NCBI GenBank assembly: GCA_050115555.1 | Contig: JASFQI010000239.1 | Span: 1 to 7,562, forward strand | From: JASFQI01 sp050115555 | Lineage (GTDB): Bacteria; Desulfobacterota; DSM-4660; Desulfatiglandales; HGW-15 | DNA length: 7,562 nucleotides | Reading direction: 5' to 3' | Shown: positions 5,769 to 7,562 of the stretch, piece by piece | Numbering within the stretch: position 1 is the first letter of the stretch | Layout of the letters: each line of letters starts with the position of its first letter | Program-made: the position numbers and the translations under genes | The notes under the pieces: model-generated | What the model was told of the DNA's origin: nothing | Seen by the model: the letters and a program-made list of their open reading frames with translations, nothing else | The model's database searches: none

Positions 5769-7562
5769 TCACATCAGCGCGTGTATGTTTTTCACACGTG
5801 TGGCCATATCCACGAGGTCTGAAGAAAGAGCCTCCAGAAAGGCGTTTTCATCCGGAGTTCGGGCCTTCTGATACGTCGTGGCCGTTCCGGCGAGCGTGAC
5901 TTCCAGCTGGGCGCCCATTAAATCAAAAGGATCGGAGTGGATTTTTTTCATGGTCCGTTTGAGGGCCAGTTTTGCATCCCGGGCCGGGGTCATGGGCAGC
6001 AGGGCGACCATCTGATTTTTTTTCAATTTTCCAACCACATCGGTGTCCCGGACAATCAATGCAAGGCGCTCGAGCACAAGGTCCAGGAGTTCCTGCGCAG
6101 GAATTTTTTTGCCGGCCGGGGCCTGTGTACGGTACTTCGCCCTCACCACGGTGAAGGCGAGCGCTGAAAAGGGCAAATCGTAACGGATCGCTTTTGAGAT
6201 CTCCTTCTTGATGAAAAGAAGGATGTTTTCCGTATTGAGTACCCCTACCGGCATCTTCCGGTTGCGATCGGCTTCGATCTGTTCCTGCTTCAGTCGTTCG
6301 ATTTCCTCGTAGATCTGGGCGAAATCGTCTTCATTGATTTCGCTGGCTTCAACCCGCGCCCGCACCGCCTTTAGAAGTTCTCCCAGTTCCCCACCCTCGC
6401 TCACACTTCGTTCCAGGGTTTGGAGCACGGTGAGCTCTTCAGCCCCCTCGCTTCCGGAACGCAGGGATGTGGACCGAATCCAGTCCAGCTTGATGTCCTC
6501 GACAATGGCGTCCAGGCGGCTGTTGAGCTTGTCCTCGATGCGGACCAGGATGTCTTCTTGAAGGTCCATGTCCCGCAGCTGACGGACGAGCTTGGATTCC
6601 ACACCGGTGATCACGTCCCGGAGGTGTTCTTCGTTTCCAGCGTCGTCCTGCCCGGTCATCTCCTGGCTGATATCCGTTCCCAGTCGCTCCAAGTATTCCA
6701 CGAGCACATCGGTCAGGGCCTGTTCATCCCCGGTCCCCTTTCGTACCTCTGCGGCAATGGCCATGAGCTCGGCCGCCTGTTTCGGATTCTTCTTGATCTC
6801 CTCGATCAGTTCCTCACCGTCGACCCCGACCTGTTCGGACGATTCCTGGAGGATTCTTGCAAGACCTTCGTCTTGAAGCTCCCGCCCGAGTTCTTTGATG
6901 AGCTTGAGGTAATCGGGTAGAGGCATACCTTCCTGGATCAGAGCGGTCTTGATTTTGGGGAGGAGCCGTTTCAATTCATCGGCATCAGGAATGAGCCGCC
7001 GAATGATTTGGGCCAGTCTCCCCGTGGTCACATTCCCTGCTCGGTATTCATCCCTGACGAGTTTAACGAACACCTTGTCCGTGAGCTCGTTCGCCTTTTC
7101 GAGAATGTCCTGCTCGTTTTCATAGGCGATGCCTAGGGCCTTCTGGGATTCAATGCCTCCAAAGAGTTCCGTCTTCATCTGAAAGACGGCCATGGCCAGC
7201 TCCTGAATGTCCACCTCCCCTTCACCACGTAGACTTTTCTCAATTTCTTCGTTTATGAGATGGAGCTGATGTGCAAGCACAGGGCCTGGACGACCGGTCC
7301 CTGCCGGTGTTTCGCCACCCGCGATTGCGCCTGCAAACGCCCCGGAGGGGCTTGCGGCTGAGGTCCCGCTCCCCTGTGCGGCTCCTCCTGGGGATGCTGT
7401 GGCGGCGCCTGCCCCTGGAGGGCCGGCCTGACCGGCTTGCGCGGGTTCGGGACCGGAAGGGCCCGTAGCGGAAGCGGGTGCTCCGGCTACTGCAGATGCC
7501 GTGGCGGCTCCTTCTCCTGGGGAGCCGGTCTGGCCGTCTTGTGCGGGTTCGGAATCGGAAGG
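5769..7562 (-). CDS. Degenerate GGDEF-domain protein with Pro/Ala/Gly linker and long helical region, N-terminus beyond the window
   Basis: The frame is open from the right edge to the TGA at 5769, showing 597 residues. The first ~94 are a linker of Pro, Ala, Gly, Ser and Gln, and about 340 charged, mainly helical residues follow. The last ~160 are a GGDEF-like fold, recognised by IKKEISKAIRYDLPFSAL and, later, RDTDVVGKLKKNQMVALLP. There KKNQM (6023-6009) replaces GGDEF. The metal-binding D-x-D-x-FK strand is also lost (FTVVRAKYR), so diguanylate cyclase activity is very unlikely. An RxxD inhibitory-site motif (RDTD, 6050-6039) sits five residues before KKNQM, as in true GGDEF domains, so c-di-GMP binding is possible. 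A GTG at 7280 lies inside the open frame, mid-linker, and should not be taken as the start. No membrane helix is visible. The function of the helical region is unknown. Confidence 0.8.
   Translation of the reverse strand, partial: PSDSEPAQDGQTGSPGEGAATASAVAGAPASATGPSGPEPAQAGQAGPPGAGAATASPGGAAQGSGTSAASPSGAFAGAIAGGETPAGTGRPGPVLAHQLHLINEEIEKSLRGEGEVDIQELAMAVFQMKTELFGGIESQKALGIAYENEQDILEKANELTDKVFVKLVRDEYRAGNVTTGRLAQIIRRLIPDADELKRLLPKIKTALIQEGMPLPDYLKLIKELGRELQDEGLARILQESSEQVGVDGEELIEEIKKNPKQAAELMAIAAEVRKGTGDEQALTDVLVEYLERLGTDISQEMTGQDDAGNEEHLRDVITGVESKLVRQLRDMDLQEDILVRIEDKLNSRLDAIVEDIKLDWIRSTSLRSGSEGAEELTVLQTLERSVSEGGELGELLKAVRARVEASEINEDDFAQIYEEIERLKQEQIEADRNRKMPVGVLNTENILLFIKKEISKAIRYDLPFSALAFTVVRAKYRTQAPAGKKIPAQELLDLVLERLALIVRDTDVVGKLKKNQMVALLPMTPARDAKLALKRTMKKIHSDPFDLMGAQLEVTLAGTATTYQKARTPDENAFLEALSSDLVDMATRVKNIHALM
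7392..7562 (-). repeat. Imperfect tandem repeat with ~102-base period coding for a Pro/Ala/Gly-rich linker
   Basis: Read on the minus strand, the segment from 7562 (PSDSEPAQDGQTGSPGEG and on to AATAS) recurs from 7460 as PSGPEPAQAGQAGPPGAG, also running on to AATAS. The period is 34 codons. The 23-codon cores are similar in protein and in DNA, so this is a recent internal duplication. The stretch that follows down to about 7290 keeps the same composition without clear periodicity. Further copies may lie to the right of the window. Confidence 0.75.

Noticed and set aside
6009..6023. A run of eight A residues on the minus strand at the KKN codons as a frameshift explaining loss of GGDEF
   Set aside because: The reading frame continues with well-kept GGDEF-fold sequence on both sides, so this is substitution of the motif rather than a frameshift.

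Overview
The window most resembles a moderately GC-rich member of the Desulfobacterota (the former Deltaproteobacteria, perhaps near the Syntrophobacter group). This rests on gene content: RecBCD-type RecC, a stand-alone pilin, a lone HAMP membrane protein, a zinc-ribbon/FHA protein and a GGDEF-like regulator. No rRNA or tRNA is present to fix it, so the taxonomy is an inference.

Layout. From 1 to 3911 everything is on the minus strand and reads right to left: a short type IV pilin-like gene, a two-helix HAMP membrane protein, a hotdog-fold acyl-CoA thioesterase, then the first ~831 residues of recC, which runs off the left edge. The first three genes are joined by 4-base ATGA stop/start overlaps. 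recC follows after 99 bases, with a hairpin just before its start. From 3912 to 4472 there is no gene. This stretch holds a minus-strand promoter candidate for the pilin operon and a repeat cluster: two 103-bp elements with imperfect inverted ends, plus the right end of a third. A good plus-strand promoter lies between the two elements. From 4473 to 4781 is a small MTH1187-family thiamine-binding protein. From 4782 to 5180 there is again no gene, only a terminator candidate, a promoter candidate and a leader that can fold. From 5181 to 5678 is the zinc-ribbon plus FHA protein. Convergent to it, from the right edge down to 5769, is a large protein with a Pro/Ala/Gly-rich linker, a long charged helical region and a degenerate GGDEF domain.

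How the genes fit together. The coupled pilin, HAMP and thioesterase genes are probably co-transcribed, with recC possibly reached by read-through, but no shared pathway is evident. The FHA protein (a phosphothreonine reader) and the GGDEF-like protein (a possible c-di-GMP reader) both look like signalling receivers.

The points most worth a second look are the 103-bp inverted-end repeat family, with one copy inside a predicted 5' leader, and the degenerate GGDEF domain that has lost its active site (KKNQM in place of GGDEF) yet keeps an RxxD inhibitory-site motif at the exact normal spacing.
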